From Ixodes scapularis (taxonomy: Eukaryota > Arthropoda > Arachnida > Ixodida > Ixodidae): a DNA stretch of 64,000 nt. The stretch lies in contig NW_024609839.1 of the NCBI RefSeq assembly GCF_016920785.2, forward strand, positions 27,346,749 to 27,410,748, read 5' to 3'. Each line of letters opens with the position of its first letter. Position 1 is the first letter of the stretch. Below, one piece after another: positions 33,328 through 44,060 of the stretch. Both the position numbers and the translations under genes were made by a program. The notes beneath the pieces are model-generated. The model was not told where the DNA came from and did not search any database. It was given only the letters and a program-made list of their open reading frames with translations.

Positions 33328-33890
33328 TAGACGCTTTCAACGCGCGCCAGATTGAGCCCCTATTGCCGACCTTCTCTTGTCTTATCGAGATGCCGAGCCA
33401 CTGAAGCGGGCGTTGACGAGTCTTCACAAGGGCCTATGCTGGGGAGGACACAGTAACACTTAAAATTGCAATAACCTGTCCTGCTGTGGTAATGATGAAG
33501 TGGAGCAAACGGAATAAAGCTTAGTTCACATGCAGCGGTTTTGGCCCTAGAGCGGCGCGATTTCTGCCGTCGCGGCGCTCTGGCCAGCACCAGCAAAGGG
33601 CCGCCCACACTAGCGAGAAAACGCGCGTGGCACGCCGATCGCGGCAAGTAACAAAATGTCGCCGAAGCACAGTCAGCGCCACGAGCGCGTGCAGAGATAC
33701 GCCCTTTATCTTCCCGCTTAACCGATTTATCGGCGCGCCGGGCGCGTTTTCTCGCTAGTGTGGGCGGCCCTCAATTCTGCGGCACGAGCGCCGCGACGGC
33801 AGAAATCGCGCCGCTTTAGGGCCAAAATCGCTGCATGTGAAACCCGCTTAAGAGGGAACAAAACCTGAAGGTCGGTTATGGCGGCGCCCA
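33328..33890. mobile_element. Family R inverted-repeat element copy 1, interrupted by a MITE
   Basis: The left end TAGACGCTTTCAACGCG corresponds to the reverse complement of the family's right end (TAGACGCTTTGCTGCAG in copy 2). Shared words with the copies at 33888 and 34796 include CCGACCTTCTCTTG, GCGTTGACGA, GCAATAACCTG and AAGGTCGGTTATGGCGGCGC. It is split at 33518-33848 by a TAA-type MITE and fused at its right to copy 2. Confidence 0.7.
33518..33848. mobile_element. PIF/Harbinger-type MITE, TAA target duplication, 331 bp, with empty-site paralogue
   Basis: The ends are AGCTTAGTTCACATGCAGCG and, in reverse complement, AGCGGGTTTCACATGCAGCG, with arms of about 130 bp (TTTTGGCCCT, GGCGCGATTTCTGCCGTCGC, ACTAGCGAGAAAACGCGC). 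TAA is duplicated (33515-33517 and 33849-33851). The related repeat at 34796-35053 reads GGGAATAAGAGGG where this copy reads GGAATAA-MITE-TAAGAGGG, giving the uninterrupted target with a single TAA. Confidence 0.92.
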
Positions 33891-34130
33891 TGCTGCCTGA
33901 AAGCCGCCATGGCTGACCTTCTTTTTTTTTACTTAGCCAGTGAAGCGGGGCGTTGACGATCGATGCCTCCACAAGGCCAATGCTGGGGAAAAGGTCACAG
34001 TAGAATCTGAAATGGCAATAAACTGCTCTGCTGTGGTCACGATGAAATGACGTACACGTAATACGAGGGAACACTAAAATTGAAGGTCGATTATGGTCAC
34101 GCCCATGCACAACTGCAGCAAAGCGTCTAT
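33888..34130. mobile_element. Family R element copy 2, left-truncated
   Basis: Starts within the GCCGCCATGGCTGACC segment directly after copy 1 and shares GTTGACGATC, CAAGGCCAATGCTG, ACAGTAGAATCTGAAATGGC and GAAGGTCGATTATGG with copy 3. It ends with GCAAAGCGTCTA, the family's right terminus. The head-to-tail junction suggests unequal exchange between copies. Confidence 0.65.
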
Positions 34131-34635
34131 TAGCTCCGAGATGTATAGATGGCGCCCACCCGCGGTTTTGATCCGTGACATTTCGACTGGGATTTGCCTC
34201 GCCGTGACGTCACGAGTAGTTACCCTGGCTGCTTACCATCAGTTGTGAGACAAGTTCGATGGAGTCTTTAAAAAAGCGCAGTGGAAGCTAGGAGCCATAT
34301 CGCATTCCGAAACTAACACCGCCGAAGTTGACAGTCTGCAAATGCTCTTATGCCCGTGGATTGGCCAGTCGTGGGAAGTAAAACTCCTCTATCCTGAGCA
34401 AAGTGGCGCCATTCATTGTTGTGGAAAGGCTCGAGACACGTGCCGCGCGCCACTTCAGGGAAAAACATGACGTCTGAAATCTAGCTCAGTGCTGCACTTT
34501 GCCGCAATGATCTTCCCAAGGGCTGCACGTCGCACGTGCCTCGTGCATCGACGCACCTTGCGCTAATTTTAAAACATGGAGGGGCTTTAGTGGAAAGCTG
34601 ACCGCAGCGACGCTTTTGGTCACGTACGTCGCTAA
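34131..34635. other. Intergenic sequence, no gene recognised
   Basis: An ATG at 34259 opens only 10 codons before a stop (ATGGAGTCTTTAAAAAAGCG). A shifted frame gives a short basic peptide with CKCSYA that I cannot assign. No repeat boundaries were found. Confidence 0.4.
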
Positions 34636-34795
34636 TAGCTGGTATCCACTGGACGCCATATTAGAGGTGACTGCTCGCAGTGCATGCTCGAGATGAGTTC
34701 TTATTTGTGGTCTTGCGGAAGCGTTGCGGAAGCTTGCAGTCAGCACGTGCTTAGCAGCAGCGAGCTCAGCTATGTCCGCCAGTGCATACCACCTA
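34636..34795. mobile_element. Family I MITE copy, 160 bp
   Basis: TAGCTGGTATCCACTGGACG at the left and TAGGTGGTATGCACTGGCGG at the right in reverse complement. The interior shares GCATGCTCGAG and GTCAGCACGTGCTTAGCAGC-type words with 42919-43115. It sits directly against family R copy 3. Confidence 0.65.
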
Positions 34796-35053
34796 CAGAC
34801 GCGTTACACACGCACCAGATTACAGCCACCATTGCTAACCTTCTCTTGGCTTACCGAGACTCCAAGCCAACGAAATGGGTGTTGACGATCCTCACCAAGG
34901 CCGATGCTAAGTAGAAGGACACAGTAGAATCTAAGATGGCAATAACCTGGCCTGCTTTCGTAATAATGATGTGAAGTAAAGGGAATAAGAGGGAATAAAA
35001 ACGGAAGGTCGGTTATGGTGGCGCCCATGCACAGCTGTTGCAAAGCGTTTATA
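34796..35053. mobile_element. Family R element copy 3, uninterrupted
   Basis: Matches copies 1 and 2 along its length (CACCAGATTACAGCCACCAT, CTTCTCTTGGCTTACCGAG, AATAACCTGGCCTGC, GAAGGTCGGTTATGGTGGCG) and ends GTTGCAAAGCGTTTA. It shows what copy 1 looked like before its MITE arrived. Confidence 0.7.
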
Positions 35054-35557
35054 AGCTCTGTGGAAGGGGCCTTTCAGTACTCCTGCTGGGATGCCTGTGG
35101 GCCCCCAGAGCAGACTCGACTTTGAGTCTATACATTTGAGAGCCAGACCTTATGGTGACTGACAGCTTAAGAGGCGCAAGGCGTGCCTCACTAGGTTCAG
35201 TCTTTTTGCTTCATGACTTGGTTTGTCGCTCATCTTATCGGCTAACGTCGTAGTCTCATTCGTAGCTGAGTGATAGATGCTAAGTGATGATCTTTCGGTG
35301 ACAATAGATGTCGTTGTGTCGGTGACTACAGTTTCTGATCTAGCAAAGTCGCAACCAAGAATGGGGGTGGGTCACCGTTATTCTGCCAAAACATTACATG
35401 GTAAAACAAAAAGGAAGAAACAAACACACGGGAAAGACCCTGCTCTTACGAACTGATAGTTTTGCGGCAGAGCATTGATTCCGATTCCAATTATATCTAT
35501 ATATTTCTTATTCTGACTTTTTTCGCTACACAGAGAGGACGATGCTAAGATCGTATG
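35054..35557. other. Intergenic sequence, no gene recognised
   Basis: No recognisable frame or repeat boundary. The stretch ends at the left terminus of the hAT-like element at 35558. Confidence 0.5.
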
Positions 35558-37093
35558 CAGTGTTGTAGGCGTTACCATAGAAAGTGACAGAATGCGTTAC
35601 GCGTTACTTACATATAAAAGAACCGCGTTACCGTCCTACGTTGCATAAAAATTAAAGGAATGAGTTACTGTTACCGGTAAAATGTAAAGCACTTACTTTG
35701 GAAATTATGAATTTACTCGTCTTACTGTTTTGAGGTTAAAGCTGCGGTCCCACGACAGCAACAACAATGCCGATGCTGACTGCGCTTCGGCTCATGTTCG
35801 CGGTACAAACGTGGTGTTTGTGCGGCAGTAACGCAAATCGCTTTAACTGCAAATAAATGACCCATTTCTCTTCAATAGCTTCCAATAAAGTATGATGTCT
35901 ATCTCCGCAATTGTAACCCGTGATGAAAAAAAAGCAGGTTTTGATATTTTTGGAAACATGCCTCTATGAGTTCTGGGTTTGTAGATTTCTAAAGCGACTG
36001 AGTAGCGTTCTCATTTTATCATTGAATACAAAGGACACATGCATTCTCCTATTTACGTACTTTTTTCATATGTGTGCTCACATGATTTTCTTAAGTGCAT
36101 CTTTATGCAAATTGAATGTGTCCCAATCTAGCGTAGCCTTGTAATTGAGCATCGAACTTTATGGGCTTATTTTTATGAAACTAGTCACTCAGTATATATA
36201 AAAAAAGATATGAGAAGCGAAACTCCAGCCATTTGGTCAGAAAGTATGCCTTAAAATGCATACATTTAAAAATTTAATCATACAAGTTCTACGCTTTTTT
36301 TATGGCATTTTAGCAGCTGGTCGGATATTTTTTAATTGTGCTCTAGCGGAACCGGATTGGTCGTCTTTAGGTCAAATTTTTTTGTATTTGTGTTAAATGT
36401 CGTTCAAAGTAATTTCGAAATGAAGCAATATTTTGAAGCTTGAGTATGTATGCGAAAACGCTATCAGAGAAAACAAGAGTTATTTTTAAAGGAAATTTGT
36501 TTTGACAAGTTTCCTCGATCCATTTGAGATTACTTTCCACGATTATAAATTTTCAAAAACTAACTATCTTTTTTAAGTATCCAACATTATTTCAGCTGTA
36601 GCAGACGACGAACACTTTAGCCATCTCTCGCTTGTATAGGTAAGCCGTTCTAAGTGAGGTTCCCGAAGTGTACGGCACGATCTGCTCCCAAGCTGTTATC
36701 GCCTTTTCGGTACAAAAAAAAAAAAAAAAACAACTCCCTGCGTAAAGGCCATTTCGTGGTAATTCATGAGATGCAAGCTGCTTTCCAGTGGGAGGTGCGA
36801 TGACCTTCCAAATTGTGGCTATTGCAGGACATGAAAAGAGCGCCTGGCAGGTGGTGCAGTTGCATTCGGTTTCAGAGGGAGTATGTACAAAATGGGGACA
36901 TATCTACCAACCTCTAAGTAGCCGGTATCGCCAACAAAAACTACAGTGCAAACTAATGCGGCACGCCCCTTGTATTTACAGCGCCTTTGCAAAAAGTCCA
37001 GGGCCGGCTTGCTACAAACACCATCTTAGCTGAGACAGCACTGTTAGAAAAAAGACCATTTAAGCACGGGATATATCCCTGCTTACCTTGTGG

Positions 37094-37163
37094 CCACAAC
37101 ATGTCCCAAATCGCTGAATTACCGAACATGTACCTTAATTCCTTAGTACGGGACATGTTGTGG
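37094..37163. repeat. Perfect 14-bp inverted repeat with 42-bp loop
   Basis: CCACAACATGTCCC (37094-37107) and GGGACATGTTGTGG (37150-37163) are exact complements. ACATGTCCCGTAC recurs just downstream near 37182. It may be a foldback remnant inside the hAT-like element. Confidence 0.6.
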
Positions 37164-37664
37164 CAAAAAGGCTAGCATGTACATGTCCCGTACACCACTA
37201 TGATGGTACAAGTGCTGTTTGCTGCTAGCTGCTGGAAGTGTGCCATCATGTTAAAGAAACAGCACACCTTCTCTTGGAAAGGATTTCACCGCATGTTCCA
37301 TTTTACATCTGACTGCACACTCACCATTTTATACAAGGTGTCTCCCGAAAATGTTTTTTTTTTACTGCAAAAGTATGCTATGCATTGTCGGACGCCCAGT
37401 TAGCACGCAAATTTAGCGTAAGCAGCCTGTACCAAATCATAAAGTTTCAGAGCTTCTCGTTATTTGACTCGAACGTTATGAGTTACTTTTGTAAATTTTT
37501 ATAAAGAGAAATGTTTGCCCAGAAATGCATAAATATGAATGGCTTGAGCTAACGGGCCTCACTTACCACTGAAGCTTTTCGAAAATGACTTATATCTTTG
37601 GAATAGGGTGGCTAGTTCTGAAGCATTGACCATGAAAAAGTGGTGTAGTGCAGTGTAAACAAAA

Positions 37665-37745
37665 AATGTTTGGGGTGGTGCAGTGGTAACCACAGCTTTC
37701 CGGTTAGGAGGAAACCCGGAGCTCGAATACTGGCTACCGCAATAT
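37665..37745 (+). repeat. tRNA-derived SINE head
   Basis: TGGTGCAGTGG (from about 37675) fits the RNA polymerase III A-box consensus TRGYNNANNGG at every position. AGCTCGAATAC (about 37720) resembles a damaged B-box. The spacing and the GGAGGAAACCCGG stem between them resemble tRNA-derived SINEs of arthropods. It is not a functional tRNA, because the cloverleaf and B-box are broken. The 3' extent is unclear. Confidence 0.55.
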
Positions 37746-39450
37746 TGCTTTTCGATTACATTGTAATCTTTATTTGCATTTGATCCGTACGGTTCGGTCA
37801 TACGCCCATACAGAAGCCTTGTGTGCCGGTGGTTCCCTTCTGGTAACATGCTCCAAAAAAGCAGTTGCTAAACACCCTCGATTGAACAATTTATAGATTT
37901 CAAAATAAAAATTTCTAAGTAACAGTAAATTGCTAGAGAACCCCCCGTCCAGTAGTGTCACACTCTGGGGACGCAGAAGTATTTTCTCTTCGATAATTCT
38001 GTTAGTGACTATGCTGGAGGAGTTTGTTGTAGAACATGGTACTATGATGTACTAAAAAAAAATCTGCTGCCAGATCATAACGATATCAGAAGACTGGAGC
38101 TCTTGGCGTCGCTATGATTAGAATATATCTAGAAATATTAGGAATTCTAGAGTTCTGTACAACGGCGTGCGTGGCACGAGCACGACCGCATAGCTAACAA
38201 GATACCTTCCTGACGTGTATTCTTGCGTGTAACACAAGACTCCAGGAAAGCGACAAAATAAATATGTAATTTAATAAAGTGTCTAAGGAGTGTTACGGTT
38301 ACAATGGGATTCGGGGAGAAGAAAAACAATTCAAATCACCAGTTAAGAAATGAAGGTGCATACTGATATTTGTTAACAGTTTGGAGCGAATGATAAATTG
38401 CATTCTCCATACAATGTTGTACTGCATAATCGCAGAGCTATGCTAATAAAGGTTTCACGACTACAAACGCACTTGCTAGCCTTTTTGGTTTTGGTGGCAT
38501 TTCTGCACGCACCTCGGCTTTTTATACATTTGTGTATAGAGAAAAGGAAAGACAACACCATTCGATCCGCCAAACAAGAAAAATGACGATTCTGTTTACA
38601 GTAAGACTTCAAAGAATCAAAATCGAGTCCTTCATTCCTAACAAAGGCTGTAAATGAAAGATAGCGAAAAGACACGGCCGCGGTGACCCTGGGCAGAATG
38701 ACAGCGCGAAATTCGGAGGAGCTGAGCCACGTCAAGCGGCCTCCGAGAAGTAAACGCGAAGGAGGAACGCCGGTGTCGTGCGCAAGCGATTATGTTCGCG
38801 AACTGAATTCCCTAGATAAAAGCTTCCTACAAGGAGTGACATTCTTTGAAGCGCCGACTGCGTGACGGTGCAGGTTTTAGGAAGCCAAAGCCGGCGCACA
38901 GCAGAGGTTTGAACCAGGCTTGAACTCAATGCCGCCATTTTGTTCCAGCGGAATGTGCTTTGTCATTTGTATTAGTTGGAAAAGAAGTATCAAGAAACTT
39001 TATCGCGAACGGACGTGCGTTGCCGCCCTGGTGGTTGAACTACTGCCTTGTTTAAGATGGCGCCCGTGGGAACGCTGCCTTAAAGGCATGCATAAGCGCC
39101 GCGTTTCAAGAAACATGTTCACGCAGAAACTGAACATAGCTACTTCATCTTTCTTTACGTTTTTATTCAGATCCTCACAAGAAAAAGCGCGAAGAAATAC
39201 CCAATAAACTCCAAAGGTCACTTAGCTTGGCGCCTAGAAACACGCAAAAATTGAAGTGTACTTTTTTATGTATTGGGAAGAAAAAGTAACGAATAAAGTA
39301 AGTACGTTACACGTTACTCGAATTAAGTAGCGTAAGTACGTTACCTGTTACTGTTTAGAAAACGTAACGAATGTACGATGTTACATTACAGAGAAAAAGC
39401 AACGCGCTACCGGTGACGCCGTTACTTGTAACTCGTTACCGCCAGCACTG

Positions 39451-41204
39451 CCCGTCTGAAACATAGAGTTATATTCGGGGTATCGAGAGCATGATGTTTA
39501 AACAACAGTCGCTGATAAAAAAAAGATAAAAAAATAAAAAAAACAGTAAAAAGAAAAGATGCTTATTTATGGGTTTGTTTTATCGCTAGCTTTATTTCGA
39601 AGGCCGCCCGCGAATGTGCAAAGAGACAAGCCTGAGACACTCGCGGGCTGACTCAATTCAAAAACCAATATTAAAAAAAAAAAATACCCGTTCCCGAGAG
39701 CGCCTCCCCCCCTCTCCCCCTTCCATCTCCAATACCTCCATCCACACAGATATATACATTTATTCTTGCGCCAGAAGGTTTTCTAACTGAAAGTGTCCAC
39801 AGAGGCCGACCGATGTTTGCGAACCACTCCGCTTGTGACATGTATATATGCATGGCGCGGACAGAAGGGGAGAGGAGGAGGGGGCGAAGCCGAAAGGGGA
39901 TAGTAAAATGGCGGCCCTTTTGCCCGCCACACTGAATCGAAACAATAGAAGGGTGCGCGCGCGAGGAACTCCGAACGAAAACAGCCTCCCCTTCACTCCC
40001 CACTCCTCTCTCGTCTGCCTTCGCTCTCGCGTGGTCCCGTCAAAAACGAGAAGTGTCACGTGGGCCGACACACAGAGCGTTCTTCGATCAAACCCGTCGC
40101 GGTATTTTCCCCCTACTATGTAAGTTTCATAACAGAAAAAGAAAAGAAAAAGGAAATGAAAGAAAAATGTGCGTTTCCGAAAATTGGAACGAACCAGAGT
40201 TGAAGAGATGGCGTGTCACTTATACGTGTCGGTCTGCACCCATCTTCAAAGGCGTCGTCGGAGTTGGTTGGTGACGTGGTTTTATCGACCTGCGGAGGAA
40301 CACCGTCGGACAAATGAAAGTCCGTGTCATCGAGTTGAGTGTGTTTCGAAAGTTTGAGCGACACACGAGGGTAGAGGACTTTCGAGCCGGGGGTTTCGTA
40401 ACCTCGCGTTAGCTCTGTTATTTCTACAGGCCCGTTGCTCTCCAGCAATAGGCGCAAGCGTGTCTGCAAGACGCGACCGTGTAATTTTGGCTAAACCATC
40501 CACGCGACACGACCATAAAAGCTCCGCTGCCACGTTCGACCATGCACGAGCCATGTTCGAATGCAAGCGCACATCAGCATCCATCAGCTCACTATACTTC
40601 GTCTCACCTTAGCATGGATTAACTGCAAAGGCTGTGAACGCGCGAGCGGATAGCCTTGACTGCCTTGTTTGGAGCACTCGCTGCACGAGCGCTCGTGCAG
40701 CCCCCGAGGCTTCATCCAGAGCAACTTGCTCGCGCTTTTAGCACGCGCGAATAACAATAGTCCATGCTAAGGTGAGATGAAGTATAACAAAGCGTGTAAA
40801 ACGAAAAAAATAAAAAAAAGTCATTTTACATAGTGAAGGTGGCTGACCAGCGAAGCTGTTTAGCGCACGACACAGACCCGCCCCAAGGAGCTGGATGAAA
40901 CTAGACACGCGCGACGGGATCACCACCCCGGGAGAGCGGAAGGAAAGGAAACTAGGCACGCAAGCGCTTGGAACGACGACAAAAAGAGGACGGTGCGAGC
41001 GTATACATGGCCGACTGGGGATGCACTGCGGCCAATCTTTGAGAAAACTTTTTCATCTACCTGATAGTCTTCTGATCTTCAAAAAGGTGGCTATTGATAA
41101 CTAATCTACTGAATAGACCTATTGCTAAATTACCCAAGCATCAAGGAGAATACATGGAATACTGTTCCACGCGCCGGACGTGCCGGCGTCTGCAGCAGTA
41201 ACTG
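39451..41204. other. Intergenic sequence with CpG-rich blocks
   Basis: No recognised protein. 39600-40600 is CpG-richer than average and holds a promoter/exon candidate (39838-40121). An A-rich tract lies near 39518-39560. CTCACCTTAGCATG at 40605 and its reverse complement CATGCTAAGGTGAG at 40762 bound about 150 bp as an inverted repeat of unknown family. Confidence 0.4.
39838..40121 (+). promoter_or_regulatory. Candidate promoter and first exon of a host gene (weak)
   Basis: GTATATATGC near 39840 is TATA-like. Shortly downstream are AAAATGGCGGCC and a 92-codon open frame (39848-40123) whose second ATG (39908) lies in that context. A good splice donor, CTAT|GTAAGT, falls at 40120, just before the stop. 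CACGTG is at about 40060. No homologue is recognised and the frame is arginine-rich as CpG-rich DNA often gives. Confidence 0.2.
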
Positions 41205-41212
41205 CTTGAAAG

Positions 41213-41449
41213 CAGGGGCGGATCCAGAACTCCGTTTTGGGGGGGGGGGGGGGGGGGGGGGCGGAAAATTTTACGGATACTATTCTCCCATTCTTTCTTG
41301 TGCAAGGGGGTCCCCTCATATCAAATTGCCCTCCGAGAAGGCGGAGGGCGGGCGGTCGACTTTGCTTGGGGGGGGGGGGGGGGGGGGGGGGGGAGGGCGG
41401 CCGCCCCTGTCGCCCCCCCCCCCCCCCCCCCCCCTTGCATCCGCCACTG
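41213..41449. mobile_element. Non-autonomous hAT element with perfect 8-bp TSD and G/C homopolymers
   Basis: The left end CAGGGGCGGATCCAGAA and right end (reverse complement) CAGTGGCGGATGCAAGG are flanked by identical CTTGAAAG (41205-41212 and 41450-41457). Inside are G runs of about 22 and 25 bases and a C run of about 22 bases, plus a CCGAGAAGGCGGAGGGCGGG patch. It could form G-quadruplexes on one strand and a long G:C hairpin. Frames of 110-120 codons across it are poly-Gly/Pro artefacts. Confidence 0.9.
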
Positions 41450-41736
41450 CTTGAAAGCAAAAACCTAAAACAAATGACATCTTGCACGCGCGTTCGTCAG
41501 CGCTTCATTTTGGTTATTCACTTCGAATCTTTTATACGGGGAAGGCGTGCCCGTGCGGCGGTGCGAGCGTAGACTTCTTAGTTTACGCTCGCACCGGAAA
41601 ATTCAGGGAACCCTAGCCATAAACAGCTTCGCTGTAAAATAAATATGCAGCTTATGACCTCTGCGTCTCATCAAACAGTGGGGACTTTCAGCAAGCCGTT
41701 ACCGTGTTCCGCGTTCCGCACTAAAGGAGCCTTTAA

Positions 41737-42363
41737 AGGAGCGATGCAACGATATTCAATTGGAATGTTTTTCAATCTACACGAGCTTACTGGCACACCT
41801 GGGACTCAAGGATACTCACACGCAAGGCAATTGGTCAAGAAACTTCTTTGTTGCGGTGTAATTTCAAGGGCAAAAGCGATCATTTTCATTCAATCTCTCC
41901 TTTGCAAAATTTGATGACGTAACTCGGGGATCGCAGTACACCCAAGTGACGATATTTGAATGCGGTTCATAGATTGGACCCGAGCATTGCGTGGGCACTC
42001 GACTTGGGCTCGTGACAATTGCTAGCTCGAGAAGCATTCGGGTTGTGACCCGTGTCCAATCGCTGCAACGACGACAACAGCCGAGCCATAACAATGTCTG
42101 GAACTCAGCGCGTGTCCTGCGCTTTGCCAACCCCAGCACGTGGCTATGATCAACACTGGCGGCATATAATCGGCTCCAGATCACGTGGCCGCTTGTTCTG
42201 GCTGCGAGTTGAGGGGGTGAACGCTGCTCGTTTTTCTTAAATATTTTTCTGGGACTTCTATTGCGTGGGGTGAAGAACGAATGCGTGTTTCATAGGTCAT
42301 TAACGTTAGGGATCCGTTTTAAGCGGTATTTGCGCAAAGTAGAAACATTGTTGCACCGCTCCT
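41737..42363. mobile_element. TTAA-target MITE, 627 bp, copy 1
   Basis: The ends are AGGAGCGATGCAACGATATT and, in reverse complement, AGGAGCGGTGCAACAATGTT. TTAA flanks both sides (41733-41736 and 42364-42367), as for piggyBac-type elements. The copy at 45905-46531 has the same length, target and interior (CACGAGCTTACTGGCAC, ATTGGACCCGAGCATTGCGT). No frame of interest. Confidence 0.88.
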
Positions 42364-42367
42364 TTAA

Positions 42368-42918
42368 AGCATGTTTTTTTAAGCGCGTGGTCGAGTGACA
42401 CCATCACAGCGGGCGGCGTGCTTATATGCATGCTCTAAAGGCTACCTACCATATGCGGTACGCGGAGCACGGTAGGGGTGTGCTAAGTGCCCCATTCGTT
42501 TTAGCTTTATAATTCGGATTGCTTCATTTTATTGCCTCTATGAGCAAGTATGTTTACTTTATGTGATAACGAAGCCGAAGCTACAATCGAAAGCATGTTC
42601 CCTCGAACGATGCTCGCACTGCAAAGCCGCGTATGCTTGGCAGGGACACTGAAAGCTCAGAGTTCGCTCTTGTAGACTCCGCTGCGCGATAACACATGTC
42701 GAAAACGCGACCTACAAATATTCTATTTTGCTCTCTTAGAGCGCTCCTCAAAACGGAGCTGTCTAAGGGCGAAGTGTTTCGGCAGAGTGTGCAATCGATC
42801 TCACCAGCCAGTTCGGCCATGTCACAGCTGCCGCAATGCGTCCAGGTAACTTCAGTCTTTCCACGCGCGCGACAACCTCGTTGGAGCTCTCTACATGCAA
42901 AGCACGAGACGGCACGTA
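42368..42918. other. Intergenic sequence, no gene recognised
   Basis: Short frames on both strands only. No inverted repeat or tandem structure was found. Confidence 0.5.
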
Positions 42919-43115
42919 TAGGGAGTATTCACTGGACGCAATATTTGAGGGTGATGTTTAGACCGCATGCTCGGAGCGAGCTCACGTTAATGGGCTGCTA
43001 AGACCGGCAATTTTGGTGGTGCGGAATGCACGTGGCGAAAGAACTGTGGAAGCACGCCGTCAGCACGCGCTCAGCAGTCGCGCACACAACTATGGCCACC
43101 AGTGAATACTCCCTA
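42919..43115. mobile_element. Family I MITE copy, TA flanks, 197 bp
   Basis: TAGGGAGTATTCACTGGACG at the left and TAGGGAGTATTCACTGGTGG at the right in reverse complement, with TA outside each end (42917-42918 and 43116-43117). It shares GCATGCTCGGAGCGAGCTCA and CAGCACGCGCTCAGCAG-type words with 34636-34795. A TA target suggests Tc1/mariner-type mobilisation, but 2 bp is weak evidence. Confidence 0.7.
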
Positions 43116-43179
43116 TATACCGGCGCCGAGTACAGGCTGGGGACAGCCGCCATATTGGATCAAACTACCAGCTGCTCTT

Positions 43180-43740
43180 TTCAGTTTCAGTTTCAGTCTT
43201 ATTTTATTTTTCAGAAAGCACACACAAATAATTGAAAAGACCGATAGACCCATAGCCACTTGACTAGTGTGGGATCATTAACCAATACATTAGCTACGAT
43301 GGATAGCGTTTAATATGTGAAAAAAGACAAACTGAAAAAGGAACTTAACAGAATGGACAGAATTTATTTCGAGCAGTATGAATCAACTAAACGAAAGAAG
43401 TGGCCACGATATAGAGATGATATAGATAGAAAATAGAAGATAGTGTATCAGGCCTTTATTAAAGGTGTGCATGCTTCGGAGATCAACTGACAATGAATTT
43501 CAGATTTTGGCACCAGTGAATTGAATTAGTATTTCTCCGTATACATTGTGGCAATGTGGAAGATGAAAAAGCCCAACTAAATTTGCTCTAGTTTGACGAG
43601 AACATTTAAGAAGTATTGTCGTTGGAAATGGGCTGTTTGTTGTTACAGTTCTATAAAACATTGTAGTGATTTTGTGTGTTATAACATTCCGAAGTGTTAG
43701 TATACGAAGCTGAATAAATAACTGCGCGATTCTTGCGTAT
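43180..43740 (-). pseudogene. LINE 3' fragment (ORF2 C-terminus, UTR and tail), minus strand
   Basis: On the minus strand the frame reads NSPFPTTILLKCSRQTRANL, then VGLFHLPHCHNVYGE, QFTGAKI, a TGA replacing an expected Trp codon (43500-43502) and NSLSVDLRSMHTFNK. The pattern G-x-K-I-W-N-S-L-P followed by a short helix is the C-terminus of Jockey/CR1/L2-type ORF2 proteins. Downstream is an AT-rich UTR ending in a CTGAAA tandem tail (plus-strand TTTCAG repeats at 43180-43197). It is a dead, heavily 5'-truncated insertion of a different family from 27612. Confidence 0.65.
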
Positions 43741-43859
43741 AAAATAATACGAGTTCGTCAAAATTCGAACGGCCCTTTTTCGGCACTGACTTAAGTCAAC
43801 GTAGTCCAAAGTACGCCGAAACACTCAACTTTTCCGTCCGCAAATTCCATCAATAAACT

Positions 43860-44060
43860 CCAAAGAAGTAGCACCCGATGTGGCCCTGCCCAACACCAGC
43901 TAGAAGAATCAAAGCCTCCGTAATTGAATCTCGACGTCATCAAAGTCAGTCTGAGTGGTCACCGTTCGACTGGCAGCCGTTTCCAGTCAACGCGTAGAAT
44001 GACGCGCAGCGTCGGGTTCGGCGCCAATTATTGAGTTTGCGCCATCCGAGTTCGATGATG
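43860..44060. repeat. Family Q dispersed repeat copy 1
   Basis: Shares, in order, CTAGAAGAATCAAAGCCT, CGACGTCAT, GACGCGCAGCGT and TTGAGTTTGCGCCA with 46555-46760. Divergence is high. No terminal structure could be defined. Confidence 0.5.

Larger units (their letters stand above)
35558..39450. mobile_element. hAT-like transposon with GTTAC/GTAAC subterminal arrays
   Basis: The left end is CAGTGTTGTAGGCGTTACC; the right end in reverse complement is CAGTGCTGGCGGTAACGAG. For about 150 bp inside each end, words such as CGTTACTTAC, CGCGTTACC, ACGTTACACGTTACTCG and AACGTAACGAA are repeated, as in other hAT elements. The flanks ATCGTATG and CCCGTCTG agree at 5 of 8 positions, so the duplication is eroded or not real. 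No transposase was recognised in the 3.9-kb interior, which contains a SINE head and poly-A tracts. Confidence 0.65.

Noticed and set aside
37665..37745. Functional tRNA gene
   Set aside because: The A-box is good but the B-box is damaged and no full cloverleaf with 7-bp acceptor stem can be drawn, so a SINE head fits better.
41122..41572. Frames rich in poly-glycine and poly-proline
   Set aside because: They are read through the G and C homopolymers of the non-autonomous hAT element and are not genes.
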